From NCBI GenBank assembly GCA_029582265.1, contig CM055819.1, positions 8,244,135-8,308,134 of the forward strand: 64,000 nucleotides of DNA. Reading direction: 5' to 3'. Made by a program: the position numbers and the translations under genes. Of the stretch, positions 1-10,758 are shown piece after piece; the first letter of the stretch is position 1; each line of letters begins with the position of its first letter. Below the pieces are notes generated by a model. That model was given only the letters and a program-made list of their open reading frames with translations, searched no databases and was not told where the DNA came from. The stretch comes from Zoroaster sp. YZ-2022. Taxonomy: Eukaryota > Echinodermata > Asteroidea > Forcipulatida > Zoroasteridae.

Positions 1-303
1 ACACCATTCGTTGTGGGGTCCAAAACACAATAGAACAATTGGACCCCACAAGGTAACTATAGAAAATCTTGTACCCCACAGGAGAATTATAAGGAAAAGG
101 GATAATAGAACGAACAAAGGAATACCCCACAAATCAATGTGCGTGAGGGTGAACGTACACACCATTCGTTGTGGGGTCCAAAACACAATAGAACAATTGG
201 ACCCCACAAGGTAACTATAGAAAATCTTGTACCCCACAGGAGAATTATAAGGAAAAGGGATAATAGAACGAACAAAGGAATACCCCACAAATCAATGTGC
301 GTG

Positions 304-306
<3 letters not shown>
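1..306. repeat. Tandem duplication of a GTGGGGTCC repeat unit (about 158 bp)
   Basis: The segment starting ACACCATTCG at position 1 recurs at 159 and is nearly identical up to about 306, so one unit of about 158 bp is present twice. Each unit contains the inverted pair GTGGGGTCC / GGACCCCAC about 20 bp apart, then further CCCCACA motifs. The second copy runs directly into a GT microsatellite. From memory, fish genomes carry a similar repeat in which a GTGGGGAC / GTCCCCAC hairpin precedes a CA/GT run; whether the two are related is inference. No protein-coding signal was recognised. Confidence 0.75.

Positions 307-344
<38 letters not shown>
307..344. repeat. (GT)n microsatellite
   Basis: An uninterrupted run of about 19 GT dinucleotides directly follows the duplicated repeat. 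It creates spurious valine/cysteine open frames on both strands. Confidence 0.95.
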
Positions 345-347
<3 letters not shown>

Positions 348-2576
348 AGTTTGTATGGGCATTCAAACCGGGGACCTATGACAAAAGGGACAATACGTCC
401 CCGGTTGCTATCACAATGGAGAACAATACGTCCCCGTTTTGCCAGGACAAAGAAATTGGACAAAGTCCCCGATTGCAGGCAAAAACAATTTTCGAATTCA
501 CAATTTGAAGTAAGGCTTTTGTATTTAGAATTAAATTAGATGATTTTATGTGATGCCATTTTGGTTCGAATAAGGAATGGATTCAGATATACTAAATCAT
601 AGGAAATTTCCCTGATTTTGAATTTCAAAGCATTAGAAAGCTATATTTTGTAAATAATTACAGATGGCTTGTGGGCCATGTTTGGCTGTAGACGATGGGC
701 TTACGAGCTATGTGTCATAGCTCTACGGACCAGCGGCAGCAAACTTCTGTGCACCGGAGTCTACCGATGAGCCGGAGACTGTGTCCGAGGGGTGAGCCAA
801 TAGGACCCCAGGTGCCGGAGAACGCCGATCACAGACGGCAGGACTCCAACATCAAATTGGACGGAGTGACCAAGATCCCCACATCCTGACACTTGAACTC
901 ATTCCGGTATCGTGGTTTTAACCACGGTGGGCCTGTTTAATAATAATTATTTGAGAATTGTTTGAATGAAAGCTTGGCTTTATTGATGTTAGAAATTGAA
1001 ATGTGGTTTGAAAACTGAATTTTGTGATGAGTTAAGAATAACTCATTAGATTTGACGCCAATTTGATAGGGGTAATACTTAGGACATTTAGATTATTATT
1101 TTTTTCGAAGTTTGTAAGAGTATCTAAATTTTGAGTTGTGAACTTGAAGATTTGAAGTTTTCAAAGGTAGAGTTTGACTAGGTCTGATGAGACCTTAATA
1201 TTTGAAAGTTGAATTTTGTATGTATATATGTAAATATTTTTGGTTGTTTTTGTTTATTATTTTCAATTAAATTCTAAATTTGATTTAAAGTGTCATTTTG
1301 GTGTTTTCTTTCTGATTTACACATTTGTCCACGCCGTTACATTACCCGAAACTGTGCCTGTGCGTGTTTCCTCATGTGGAACTGTCTAGCGCCATGCTTC
1401 ATTCGCGTAATAGCAACACGTCGTCCACTGCCGTATCTCCGACATCGAACAGCTGTTTACGTCAGGTCCCTGTATTCTCATGACAAGCTAGAAATTACCC
1501 GATCATGATCGACATACACTTGCCCCACTAATCCAATAACTGCAAACAATAGGCAAACATTCCCTCCTGTGCTGCTGGTTTGATAAGTTGTTTGAAGCAG
1601 CCGCTGCCAGACCGTTTGTAGGGCTCTGCTGAATAACCGAATATTCGATCGATGGTTTGAATTTCCAGTTGGTTTTTTCCGGCTCGAATATTTGAAGACA
1701 AAAAAGCAAATTCTGCAGAAAATAAAGTTTACGTTGAATTTTTTTTTCTTGGAGTTTCCATCATTATCCGCATCATCCTCTCGTCTACATTTGCAAGCCC
1801 ACCCTATTCCCAATGTTATTTGCGTGATGTAGGCCAGGCTATGTTAGGCCTTATCTTGCCTATATAAGCCAACACTATGAATAACTTTACCCTGAAAATG
1901 CTCTGAAAATCTGTTTTACTGTGAAATAAATAGTTCACGGCAATTTCATGACGACAACACTGTGAAAACACCGTGAAATACTCTTGGGATTCCTTCGCCA
2001 TGAAAACGCTCGATAATAAAAAATATTGAAACTTACTGTTTTTGACCAATTCTTGCCTTGTTTTGGTCTTCTCTGCGGTTCGATTCTGTCCGCACGATGT
2101 GATCACATATCATACACCTAATGTTCCATGCGCTTTCATGGTCAAAGTGCAATTACTGGAGCGGAGCAGCAAACAGAGCCCCCGCCCGCCCGAGCCATGG
2201 GTTTGTATTGAAAATGTTATCAACACGAATTAACAAGACTGGTCCCCTGTCTATCACATGCATCTAGCTCAAAGCGTGATGTCAGATCTTCAGGCTAATT
2301 AACATGTTGAGTCGGGCGGGACGCTTTTTGCCGCTCTGCTCTAGTAATTGCACCTATTACTGTGAAAGCGATGGAACAGTAGGCTAGACTTCGTGTCTGG
2401 ACTTCGATGCGTGAAGACGTACTCTGCTGCGGCTTGAATTCGAAGACTTTTTTGTGACGTGAACGTTTCTTTGGGTGTGGCGCGAAATTTGATTTCCAAT
2501 TTCAATTTTGACCAGTAGGCCTAATACGATAAACATTCTACTATTCCCTAGAAGCTAATCAAGGTAAGCAATACCA
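345..2576. other. No gene recognised
   Basis: AT-rich sequence. Positions 365-475 hold three GTCCCCG-type motifs resembling the repeat at the window start. A 26-bp stretch at about 1528-1553, beginning ACTAATCCAATAACTGC, recurs at about 56,566-56,591, so part of 1.5-1.8 kb belongs to a dispersed repeat. Short open frames here lack splice sites or recognisable motifs. Confidence 0.5.
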
Positions 2577-2627
2577 TTGAATCAGAAGGCATATTATTTA
2601 GTTTTTCTCGATCAATCTAAATCAGCC

Positions 2628-3205
2628 ATGGCTGATGAAGATTCAGAATCTGACTTGGAACAAACATCCCAATCAGCAATGGATTTTCAAGACAACCACG
2701 AGAATAAATATAATTATCCACGATCAACCTTCGACATCTTGTACAGCCAAGCACAAAATGATTCTCAATCAAAGAAAATAAAACGTAAACGCACACAATC
2801 AAACAGCATAACCTACAGTGATATGTACACAGAATCAGACAACAGCGACTACGAAACTCCACAACCTAAACGCAGACTCACTCAAAATAACAACGCTCCA
2901 AATGAGCCAACTATGGTAATTATCAACTCCCCAGAAATCAAACTTGCTAAACTAAACCCGATAAAAATCGCAAAAACACTAAACAAAACATTAGGAAAGG
3001 ACATAATAAAAACCGTAACTAAAAATAATCAAGGAGGGATCACAGTATGCTGTTACACCCCAGCCCAAGCAAAAAAAACTTAAAACAATAACACAATTAG
3101 ACCAATGGACAGCAACCGCCGAATTTGCAAAATCACAAACTCAAAGTAAAGAGTAATCACTGGTATCCCAACAGATGTATCAGAAAATGACATCCTAAAA
3201 GTATG
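2628..3205 (+). pseudogene. Non-LTR retrotransposon ORF1 fragment, frameshifted and truncated
   Basis: An open frame starts at ATG 2628 in good context (GCCATGG) and runs to 3083. The N-terminal part is acidic and Ser/Gln-rich. A basic patch (KKIKRKR) lies about 50 residues in, and the C-terminal part reads KLNPIKIAKTLNK followed by a region typical of the RNA-binding domain of ORF1 proteins of CR1/Jockey-type LINEs. The frame ends in a run of eight A at 3067-3074; sequence after it in another frame still looks ORF1-like (GIPTDVSENDIL), indicating a one-base frameshift plus a later break. Similarity stops at 3205, where the gypsy LTR fragment begins. LINE class is inferred from domain style. 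Confidence 0.55.
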
Positions 3206-3318
3206 CAACAGAATTTAACAACAAAATTCAATACGGTTACTTATAATTACAGTAATAAGGCCAATATAATAATATCCCACCACCAATGTCTATATTGTTC
3301 TCCATGGGTCCATGTGTG
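3206..3318 (-). repeat. LTR remnant, 3' side of the gypsy element
   Basis: These 113 bases are identical to 6009-6121. On the element's own strand they directly follow the truncated integrase frame, as a 3' LTR would after a deletion. Only part of the LTR survives: the segment corresponding to about 5863-6008 is missing here. Identity without mismatch points to a recent insertion or gene conversion. Confidence 0.65.
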
Positions 3319-3319
3319 A

Positions 3320-4489
3320 CCTATTTCCCCGTTCAGTAATTGGATGAATAGGTCCCACCAGGTCAACTGCTATACGCTTAAAGGGGGTATCTATCAGGGG
3401 CATTTCTCCCAAAGAGACCTTCCCAACCTTGCCTTTTGACACTGTTCGTTGGCATATATCACATGATCTGCAGTATCTTTGTACATCTCCCGTTAACCCT
3501 GGCCAATAAAAGTTTGATAACACCTTATCCGTAGTCCTTTTCACACCCAAATGTCCAGCGATAGGGGAATCATGAGCTACCTTTAACACTTTGTTTCGCA
3601 TCTCTTTAGGAACCACAAGTTGTTTAAACACTTTGCCATACTCTATCTTAGGTGATTGAAATTCTCTATACAGTAAGCCCTTCCACTTAACATATTTGGA
3701 CTGGTTGGCCTTACCACTAATCCGAGGTGGTTCATCGTTGTTGGCGTGCATCCACAATTTGGTCAACGTTGAATCACTGTGTTGCGCTGCCAAAATCTCT
3801 CCACGGGATACTGGTTCGCTGCCAGCCTCTGCCACCAGGAGGGGTCTGAAGGCTTTGTCTTTCTTGATGACCATACTTCGCGTTTCAACGGCACCACTTG
3901 ACTTCTCAGCTATTTCTGGCTTCGTCTCTGCTGCTGGTCTTGCAAGTCGCCATGTCTCATTTGGCTTCTGTGGATCAAACGCTCCAGGAACATTACCTAC
4001 AATGAGATCGTACAGGGGATTATCCATGCATAAGGCTTCTACCTTACCCACAAGAAATGGGGTATCCACTGTTATCAAGGCTACTGGTACACTGCGTACC
4101 GTTCCATCTAAAAGAACACATCTCTGAATGCGACCTAACAATTGATTGTCATCCACAATATCTCTTCGAACTACCACAGTACTACATCCTGTATCTCTTA
4201 AGACAGTAATGAGTTGGCTTCCAACTAAACCTTTTCTTACTGGCATAGACTTACCAAGGGTACAAGCGGCACTGACCACAGGAAGGTCATACCCACTTTC
4301 TAACTTAATATCTTTTCTTGTCGTTACTTCACACTTACTCGGCTTTGTCCCTACATCCATACACGCTGCACCAGTCTGAGTTGGTATCTGTGTTTCAGAT
4401 TTGGATTCTACTTTCATTCCCGCTGCTTTCGTTCTTTGTTGGGACTTTGCGGATTTACAGTTTGGTGCAAATGTGGCCCATTTCCCCAC
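3320..4489 (-). pseudogene. Gypsy protease plus N-terminal integrase, truncated
   Basis: A frame of nearly 400 residues. The retropepsin active site is visible as VLRDTGCSTVVV, with a later LIVGN motif. About 150 residues on comes the integrase zinc finger: HDSPIAGH, then about 30 residues, then CRSCDIC (H-H-C-C). It continues into the start of the catalytic core (AVDLVGP) and breaks at ERGNR, where the frame enters the LTR fragment. The DDE catalytic triad, reverse transcriptase and RNase H are missing. The protease-to-integrase order matches Gmr1-like elements. Non-functional. Confidence 0.75.
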
Positions 4490-4673
4490 AAATGTAACAC
4501 CTTCTGTTCTGATGAGGATTAACCTTTGAGTTATGGGGTTTGTGATTACTCTGACCTCGGTTGGAACTATTGATAGGGGGGTTGTTTGTTTTAGATCTTA
4601 TCGTATCTGCTTTCCTCATATTCCATGAGTGAGCTTCCATGTATTGGTCTGCTATCTTGGTCATTTCCGACAA
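4455..4673 (-). pseudogene. Gypsy gag nucleocapsid (CCHC zinc knuckle) fragment
   Basis: The C-terminal part reads RRCYICGEMGHICTKL, a C-x2-C-x4-H-x4-C-type knuckle, preceded by an Asn/Ser-rich basic stretch. It lies between the gag and protease frames of the same element, offset by a frameshift. This is the RNA-binding end of Gag. Confidence 0.6.
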
Positions 4674-4812
4674 ATCTTTCGGCTTTCGCTCTCTTAAAAA
4701 TAGAGCCAGATCTTTATCTGCAACTTCAAGAACCTGTTCAGAAACAAAAAGATCTACAACATATACAACTTCTCTGTCTTTCCAAGTTCAACCCATCTAT
4801 TCACATATCCTC

Positions 4813-5400
4813 TTAAACGATCCGCAAACTGATTATACCGTTCTCCACTCTCTTTTTTATAGATGTTCTGAATTTCACCCTATATCCTTCTTCAGTGAGT
4901 CTAAATCTATTCAGTAAAGCTATTTTTATTTCTGAATAATCTTGTGCCTTGTCTGCCGTAAGTCTAGAATATACCTCTAGTGACTTACCCTTGAGTAGAG
5001 CACTAAGAGACATTCCCCAGTCAGCTTCTGGCCATCCATTCACTTCTGCAAATTGTTCAAATCTACGGAGGTAAGCATCTAGATCATCTGTTTGTTCATT
5101 AAAAACAGGCAACTTTGGTGATTTAGATCTTACTGAGGCTCTAAATGTACTACTATGTGCTGGTTCGTGGGTAGTATTAGCAGTATGTTCTTGCTCAATC
5201 TTAAGTTCATATTCTTTAATTTCACGCTCATGTTCTCTTTCCCTTTGCCGTTCTTCACGCTCCAGCCTGCGATCTTCTCTTTCTATGAGTTCGCGCTGTT
5301 TTCTTTCATGCAACTCTTCTCGTTCGCGTGCAAACTTTATTAACTCATCTCCGTCCAATCCTATCTCTTGACCCAGCTGTATGAACTTTTCGAACTCCAT
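4813..5400 (-). pseudogene. Gypsy gag (N-terminal and capsid part)
   Basis: 195 residues starting MEFEKFIQLGQEIGL. Residues 25-70 are a very charged Glu/Arg coiled coil. It is followed by PKLPVFNEQTDDLDAYLRRF, typical of gypsy capsid domains, and SALLKGKSLEVYSRL. The frame stops after EEGYRVKF, where the capsid homology should continue, so gag is broken. It is the first gene after the primer-binding site, as expected. Confidence 0.75.
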
Positions 5401-5842
5401 TACTGGTTCCTATGCCTACGCGCTGCGGCCTATGCTTAACGGTCACTTATGTTTAACGCAAACACTCTACACGTGTCGACCTTAACGCATTGCTATTAAA
5501 AGCACTGTACCTAACCGGCAATTTTACATTCACACACACCAAAAAATAACAATTATCAAAGGAGAATGTCTACAGTTGGTTGTTCCAAACAACACACAAC
5601 AATAAAATTTGGACAACTGTCCTTTGCTGAAATTACCAATTTCGCGCAATCACACTGTATAGCAAAAAAACTATGTAGGCTCTTTAACTAGAGACTAACC
5701 ATCTCAATAACCCATGAGAAAAGTTCTATGTCTAATTAACCTATTAGAATAATGCTTGCTATCTATAAGCGTGTCACCCTAAAATCATAATTCCATGACA
5801 TCTCCACTGGTATTGCCACTGCATTTTGGTTTGTTTTTAGAA

Positions 5843-5860
5843 TTCTCGGACAAGCCCCCA
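5843..5860 (-). promoter_or_regulatory. Primer-binding site resembling tRNA-Pro
   Basis: On the minus strand the 18 bases read TGGGGGCTTGTCCGAGAA. From memory, the tRNA-Pro primer site of many retroviruses is TGGGGGCTCGTCCGGGAT, which differs at few positions. It lies two bases after an LTR-like end TGTGACA and about 440 bases before gag, as a primer-binding site should. Confidence 0.65.
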
Positions 5861-5862
5861 TT

Positions 5863-6121
5863 TGTCACACCATGAGACCGAAATTCCCATGATTGACGGT
5901 TGCAGTGGCAGGGTTAGCGAGACAGTCACGCAAGAATAATGGTTTTGGGGGAAACTGGCGTTTAAATTGTAGAGTAAATGAATATGGGTTTTTAATACAT
6001 AAATGATACAACAGAATTTAACAACAAAATTCAATACGGTTACTTATAATTACAGTAATAAGGCCAATATAATAATATCCCACCACCAATGTCTATATTG
6101 TTCTCCATGGGTCCATGTGTG
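5863..6121 (-). repeat. 5' LTR of the gypsy element (outer edge approximate)
   Basis: It is bounded inside by TGTGACA next to the primer-binding site and outside by the end of the 113-bp direct repeat. Reading on the minus strand, a TG start is available at TGGACCC (about 6115) and the end is ACA. The exact outer boundary and target-site duplication are not resolved. Confidence 0.5.
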
Positions 6122-6837
6122 GCCACTGTCTCTGCCATTCGCCTGACCGAAGGGGGGGGGGGTCTTGAGTACTGCCACTTTCTTTGGTTGTCACCCTCGG
6201 GTTAGTTTTACTTGCCCTGCTCGTCCTGTCTCTCTGCCTGGTTCCATGCCCATGTATAATGGAGTAGGGGAATGCTGGGTTTCCGACCGGGCGTCGTCAC
6301 GCTGAGTCGGCTTACTAGACTACAAATAATTAGTAGTCCACTTAGGACGGTACTGTTAGGTCCACACAGGACGGGTTTCCCACGGGTCTCCACTTTCTTA
6401 AAAATCACATTTCCTGATCCACACAGGATCTGAAAAAAACCTCACAATTCAAGTGTGTCCACACAGGTCACAATTGTGGGCCAGAAACTAAACCCGCATA
6501 AATTCAGAGATCAACCCTCTCAGAACTGCCAGTGCATGTCTACACCGTATGAGCTCCAACTCAGTACTGCTCTCTCCCAACTCCTTCACAAAGGATGAAT
6601 ACTTTATGTGAACAATGGGCATGCAAGCCCCACACATTCCTTGAATTCTTTACCAACCCCACCCAAACATTGCCCTCAGTTTTACCCAATTACTTTTAAC
6701 TATCTCATTCAAATAGCGCCCTCTGGGGTTATTTTAATGAGACATATAAATATTTACTATATAACTTTTTACATATACATGTTGAAAGCAACCAAAAGAA
6801 AAATATCTAAATAAATTACTATTTAAAGAAAAATACC
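6122..6837. other. No gene recognised between two LTR elements
   Basis: It contains a poly-G tract near 6152-6160 and several repeats of a GTCCACACAGG motif at about 6360-6465. It may be the remains of another LTR or leader, but no paired copy occurs in the window. Confidence 0.4.
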
Positions 6838-6892
6838 TGGAGGATGCGACAGTCCCGCCAGCAGCTCGTCATTCAAGTTCTGGCCTGCAAAC

Positions 6893-7357
6893 TCAAAGGA
6901 GCATGCAGTTGAACACTAGCCTGTACTTGCCACTACTGTGAACCACATGATATGGGATGTACCAGCCCTGTTGTTCCTTTGCTGCGAAATCCTCAACTGT
7001 CCCAAGTTCCTCAACATGTCCCTGGTCTTTGAGTTTCTGAATGTATGCCCTGCAGTACTCCGCCAGCTTTGGGTCACTTGTCATTTTCTTTCGATGCGAG
7101 TGCGCCAGAGCTTGGACGGCTCGTGGTGAACTCTGAGGAATACTTCTGCCTGGCTTCCACAACAGTGGTGTTTGAAGATGCTGTATTCCCTTAACTTCAA
7201 CTTGTACAGTCTTCTCTTGAAGAGTCTTGATGGCTAGTTTGTCAAGTCGGGAACGAGTTGCTTCCTTCTCGTTGATATGTGGCAGCTTGTCGATTGCCAT
7301 GAATCTCTCCATCATTCGGTGAAGTTGATACTCTGGCTGTTGACACATCGTAAACAA
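6893..7357 (-). pseudogene. BEL/Pao reverse transcriptase N-terminal fragment
   Basis: 154 residues with the pre-RT signature WYIPYHVVHSSGKYRLVFN, the Pao equivalent of the WYLPHHAV...LRVVFD region. A frameshift follows immediately; the next frame reads EFAGQNLNDELLAG to about 6838, then homology stops. The YxDD catalytic region is absent, so this copy cannot be active. Confidence 0.75.
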
Positions 7358-7819
7358 GACCTGATGGCCAGTATAGGTGACTTGATACCAGGCTGCTGAA
7401 GACCTTGCCTACCCTGAACGGTCCAACCAAAGAGAGTATTCACTGCTACAGGAGAACTAGTTTTGGGGCCAGTCCGAACTTCTGTTGAGAGCGTCAACTC
7501 TATGTGGTCAGCACCAATCAGTACTGCAGGTTGGACTTTAATTGTCTGCAGTAAACAGAGGTAAGTTTCGTAGATGAGGCCACTTTGACTGCAACGTGTC
7601 GGCTGAGACACTGTCAACCAGTTGAAAATCGTCTGCAGTAAATGCACAGTTGATCTGGAACTTCTGACTTGGGTCACCTCTAGCCGAAACAGCAAAATCC
7701 ACACAATTTCCCTTCCAATCAGCATCCCCCATTACAGTTTCAATCCTCAGCGTCTCAGTTTGGCCAGGTATTTGTAGTTGCTTACCGTCTGCTGAAGGAT
7801 CATGGTTCGCTCCGCACAT
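7312..7819 (-). pseudogene. BEL/Pao protease (peptidase A17 region), frameshifted
   Basis: Two overlapping frames share this part. One reads ADGKQLQIPGQTETLRIETV and FQLVDS. The other reads VQPAVLIGADHIELTL followed by AVNTLFGWTVQG, the characteristic end of the Pao protease (LIGxDH...T..GW...G). At least one frameshift separates them at about 7538-7725. Confidence 0.7.
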
Positions 7820-8196
7820 TCGTCCAGCACACCGAAGGTTTCAATTATCCTCATCGGCCCATACACAGTGAGAGGCACCACCTTTATCAACACATCACGG
7901 TCGTAGCCCACCTTGGGTTTTGACCCAACTCCAGAGCACAGGACAGTACCCCGGTTGTTGACTGTCGATTTCACCACTGCATGTAGACTAGCACGGTGGT
8001 CTTCCTGACACTCCTTGCATTTCTTGGGAAATGGGCATTCTCCTTCGTGCTTTTTAGCACACTTGTTACAACGACCTTTTTCTTTCAACCATTTTTTCTT
8101 TTGGTCACAGTTCAGCTTCTTGAACTCTTCACATGTCTCCAGATAATGACCCATTTCGCTGACACCACAATAAAGGCAGGTGCATGATCCTGTCAC
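7747..8196 (-). pseudogene. BEL/Pao zinc-knuckle and protease N-terminus
   Basis: 149 residues. Cys/His clusters CLYCGVSEMGHYLETC and CNKCAKKHEGECPFPKKC are the tandem knuckle-like motifs that precede the protease in BEL/Pao polyproteins. RGTVLCSGVGSKP then leads into the protease domain. A frame change separates it from the upstream gag core. Confidence 0.7.
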
Positions 8197-9328
8197 CGGT
8201 TCCTTTGGAAGCGTTGGAGTTCTTGGCAGGAGTTGACGTCTTGCTTACTCCCTTCGCTGCAGTGGTCATACACGCCTGTTGGTCTGGAGCTGCAATTTGC
8301 GCTGTGTATGTTCTGGTTGCTGGAAGTTCGGACCCTTTCTGATTAGGTCGTCTGCGTTCTTGCTGAGGGCGATCTTTCTTACCCGACTTGAACTTACGAG
8401 ATCGTTCCAGAAGGATTAATCCCACTGGACCTGTCTTATCCTCAAGCCACTCACTGAGATCTAGTACTGTATACTTCTGTCCTTGGCCTTTCTTCCACAT
8501 TTTGGACAAGAACTCAGTGTGTAGTCTGTCCGGTAACTTTTGGGCCAACTCAACAGCATACTTATGATTCTTCAACTCTGCCTTGAACTTCAGGTGAGTC
8601 GCGGTCTGAATCATAGTCACTAGTTCATCGGAGAAATCTCTTAATCCAGCCCAGTCGTTGTAGGCAAGCGATGGCCGAGTTTCAAGCTGGCTGAGCAAGC
8701 CCTGAACGATTCGTCCCGGGTCACCAAAGGACTTGTCAAACTGCTTGATGGTGGCTGCGTATGCCTTATCACCCAGGATCATATTCCTGTCAGCCATAGC
8801 TAGTGGACGTCCTCCTAGATGACTACGCATGTAGGCAAACTTGGTGGCCTCTGGTAGTCTGAACTCTGGTTTGCTCATGACACTATCCCACAATGATCTA
8901 AAGGTGACGTATTGTTTCACATTATGTTCATCATCAAACTTAGGAATGTCAAGCTTGGGCAAACTGTCTACAAACATACCATATCGGTATTGATACGAAG
9001 CCTCAGTTCTGGATTTGTATTTCTTGCCCTTTCGCGATGAAAGATCCTCACCGTCATCATCACTAGAAGGGTCATCCTCCTCTGACTCATCCGAGTCACT
9101 TCCACCCAAGTTGTTCGACTCACCGACACTGGTGTCCAATGGCTGTTCACTCTTGTGTGTTCCCCTCAATTTCTGACCCAGAGGTGTAACTGCATGATCA
9201 ACTGCATCCTTCTGAGTTGGTGTGCTGGGATTCATCACTGGTTGTTGATACACAGCAACTCCCGGCGATGCTGACACGGTTCTAGTTAGGCTGGTAACTC
9301 CTGCCTTCTGAGATGAGTGAAGTGTCAT
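8129..9328 (-). pseudogene. BEL/Pao gag core (DUF1759-like)
   Basis: 399 residues. After an acidic Ser/Asp/Glu-rich spacer (residues about 75-105) comes LPKLDIPKFDDEHNV and FRSLWDSVM, then KFAYMRSHLGGRPLAM, matching the DUF1759 capsid-like domain of Pao elements. A basic Gln-rich stretch follows toward the knuckles. Its start overlaps the preceding coiled-coil frame by 47 bases in a different frame, so a frameshift separates the two. Confidence 0.75.
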
Positions 9329-9998
9329 AGCTACTTAAACCTGTAGTACATGGATTATGGGAGGGATTAAACAATACATTATTTCCATACAAGGGCCCAG
9401 TGGAGGCCTGGGTATACATGGGCACAGACGTTACCACAGTAGGGATACAACAAAATGGCACATAACCTTTAGTACTATCAGTAAGCCCTGGTGCTGCACC
9501 AGTAACGACACTGGCATTTCTCAACCCCCCAATATTGGTCCCGGAACCATGTACCTGACGTTCATATCCACTGACATGCATATCAACATGATTTTCCGAC
9601 TGTGTGGGTAAAACAAAGAAATTGCCTGTGCTATCACCAACCTGTACAACACCAGAACTTACAACACCCGAAGAAACACAAGTTTGTTCAAATGTCTTTG
9701 AAGCACCATTTAACCACTCAGATGTTCGAACATCTGGGTTACTGTCCAGTAAATTGTCTATGTATGTAGACTCAAAAGCGTCTTTCAGTTCACGCTTAAG
9801 TCGCTCGGTCTCCATCTGGATCTCAGCCTGTTTAAAGTTAAATTCAACTTGTTTCTCACGATGTTCCGCATCTAGACGAGCCTCAGCTGCGAGTCGTTGA
9901 GTGCGTATTTCCATCTGGACTCGCTCAAGGTGAATGGCTTCCTCCCTTTCGGCTGCTTCCCGACAAATTTGCGCTTTCTCCTCCTCTCCTACTCTCAT
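9282..9998 (-). pseudogene. BEL/Pao gag coiled-coil region
   Basis: 238 residues; the first 90 are an unbroken Glu/Arg/Ala/Gln-rich coiled coil, followed by a Gly/Ser/Val-rich linker. It is in the same frame as the 10,038-10,379 segment, separated from it only by a short stretch after an in-frame TGA, so both belong to one broken gag. Confidence 0.65.
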
Positions 9999-10037
9999 CA
10001 GGTCATGTAATTTCTGGCGTGACTCCTGCTCTGCCAG

Positions 10038-10379
10038 TCATCTCTGAATCTCTGATGGGGACAAGGACTTTGATGAACTGACCGTCCTCGAACGTCGCGA
10101 ACTCTCACTGCGCACCGAAGTAGCTTTCTGCGCATCTATGGGTCGCTGGGAGAAGGAAGGTTCCGTGTCGTGCCGTAGACTCGGCAGGACAGTGAACTGA
10201 TGGTCCTGTACGAGATGATTTGGAATCCGGCGGAGGCGAGTGGTTCGACCAGTAGCCATGTTGTCTGCAATGGACATAGCAGCAGCCTGTGCAGATGGCG
10301 TGAGATTGAATGATTGTGTAACATAGAGAGAAGATGACGTCGTAACATCCGATACTGTAAATGGAATGTCCGGGTTCAT
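10038..10379 (-). pseudogene. BEL/Pao gag N-terminus
   Basis: 113 residues starting MNPDIPFTVSDV, Ser/Thr/Arg-rich, ending at an in-frame TGA at 10,038-10,040. It begins about 45 bases after the candidate primer-binding site, a plausible polyprotein start. Family assignment comes from position and frame continuity, not from motifs within it. Confidence 0.5.
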
Positions 10380-10423
10380 GGTTGTTCCAAGATGAAATCT
10401 AACACAACGTAAACCAGTTTCAC

Positions 10424-10451
10424 GAGATTATCCGGCTCGAAGGACCAAATT
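10424..10451 (-). promoter_or_regulatory. Candidate primer-binding site of the BEL/Pao element
   Basis: On the minus strand the sequence after the LTR reads TTTGGTCCTTCGAGCCGG. Its TGGTCC... start and position directly after the LTR end CTACA fit a primer-binding site. The complementary tRNA was not determined. Confidence 0.45.
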
Positions 10452-10758
10452 TGTAGGACTGAAGGCAGCTATTATCTATAGCAACTGGTTGGATATTTTA
10501 AAATCTCTGTGACGTAGTTTAGTTAAGTGTAACTGCTGGCCGATAAACATGAAGGAGATACATCGCAGAAATAAACCACTCATGGAATCCTCATGTGATA
10601 TACTGTCACTGATAGTCAACTTGTTTATTTCCGGTTCCTGATGTATCTTAAGTCCTTGTTTCTGGGTTTGGTTCATTTGGTTTAGTTTATGCCAGTTCAG
10701 GTTACACAAAAGTCAGGATTCTCGGAACAAATGGAAATTTGCAGTGCCAACTGGCACA
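10452..10758 (-). repeat. 5' LTR of the BEL/Pao element (307 bp)
   Basis: On the minus strand it starts TGTGCCAGTTGGCACTGC, which includes a GTGCCA/TGGCAC dyad, and ends CCTACA, giving TGT...ACA termini. It directly precedes the candidate primer-binding site and gag. No second copy exists in the window, so boundaries rest on termini and context only. Confidence 0.55.

Larger units (their letters stand above)
3206..6121 (-). mobile_element. Deleted Ty3/gypsy LTR retrotransposon (Gmr1-like domain order)
   Basis: On the minus strand, from high to low coordinate, it contains an LTR, a primer-binding site, gag, a CCHC knuckle, protease, and the first part of integrase. A 113-bp sequence at 6009-6121 is repeated without mismatch at 3206-3318. 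Protease is followed directly by the integrase zinc-binding region with no reverse transcriptase between them. That Ty1/copia-like order within a Ty3/gypsy lineage is known from Gmr1-like elements of deuterostomes. The copy ends inside integrase, so RT and RNase H are absent. It abuts the LINE ORF1 relic at 3205, which suggests insertion into or recombination with it. Confidence 0.75.
6838..10758 (-). mobile_element. BEL/Pao LTR retrotransposon, decayed and truncated in RT
   Basis: On the minus strand the order is LTR (10,758-10,452), a candidate primer-binding site, an N-terminal gag segment, a coiled coil, a DUF1759-type gag core, a zinc-knuckle region, a Pao-type aspartic protease, and the start of reverse transcriptase. 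Coding is broken by at least one in-frame TGA at 10,038 and several frameshifts. Homology ends at about 6838 soon after an NLNDELLAG motif at the start of RT, so the rest of RT, RNase H, integrase and the 3' LTR are missing. Confidence 0.8.

Noticed and set aside
3696..4127. 143-codon plus-strand frame opposite the gypsy protease/integrase
   Set aside because: Antisense shadow of the retroelement frame; no domain.
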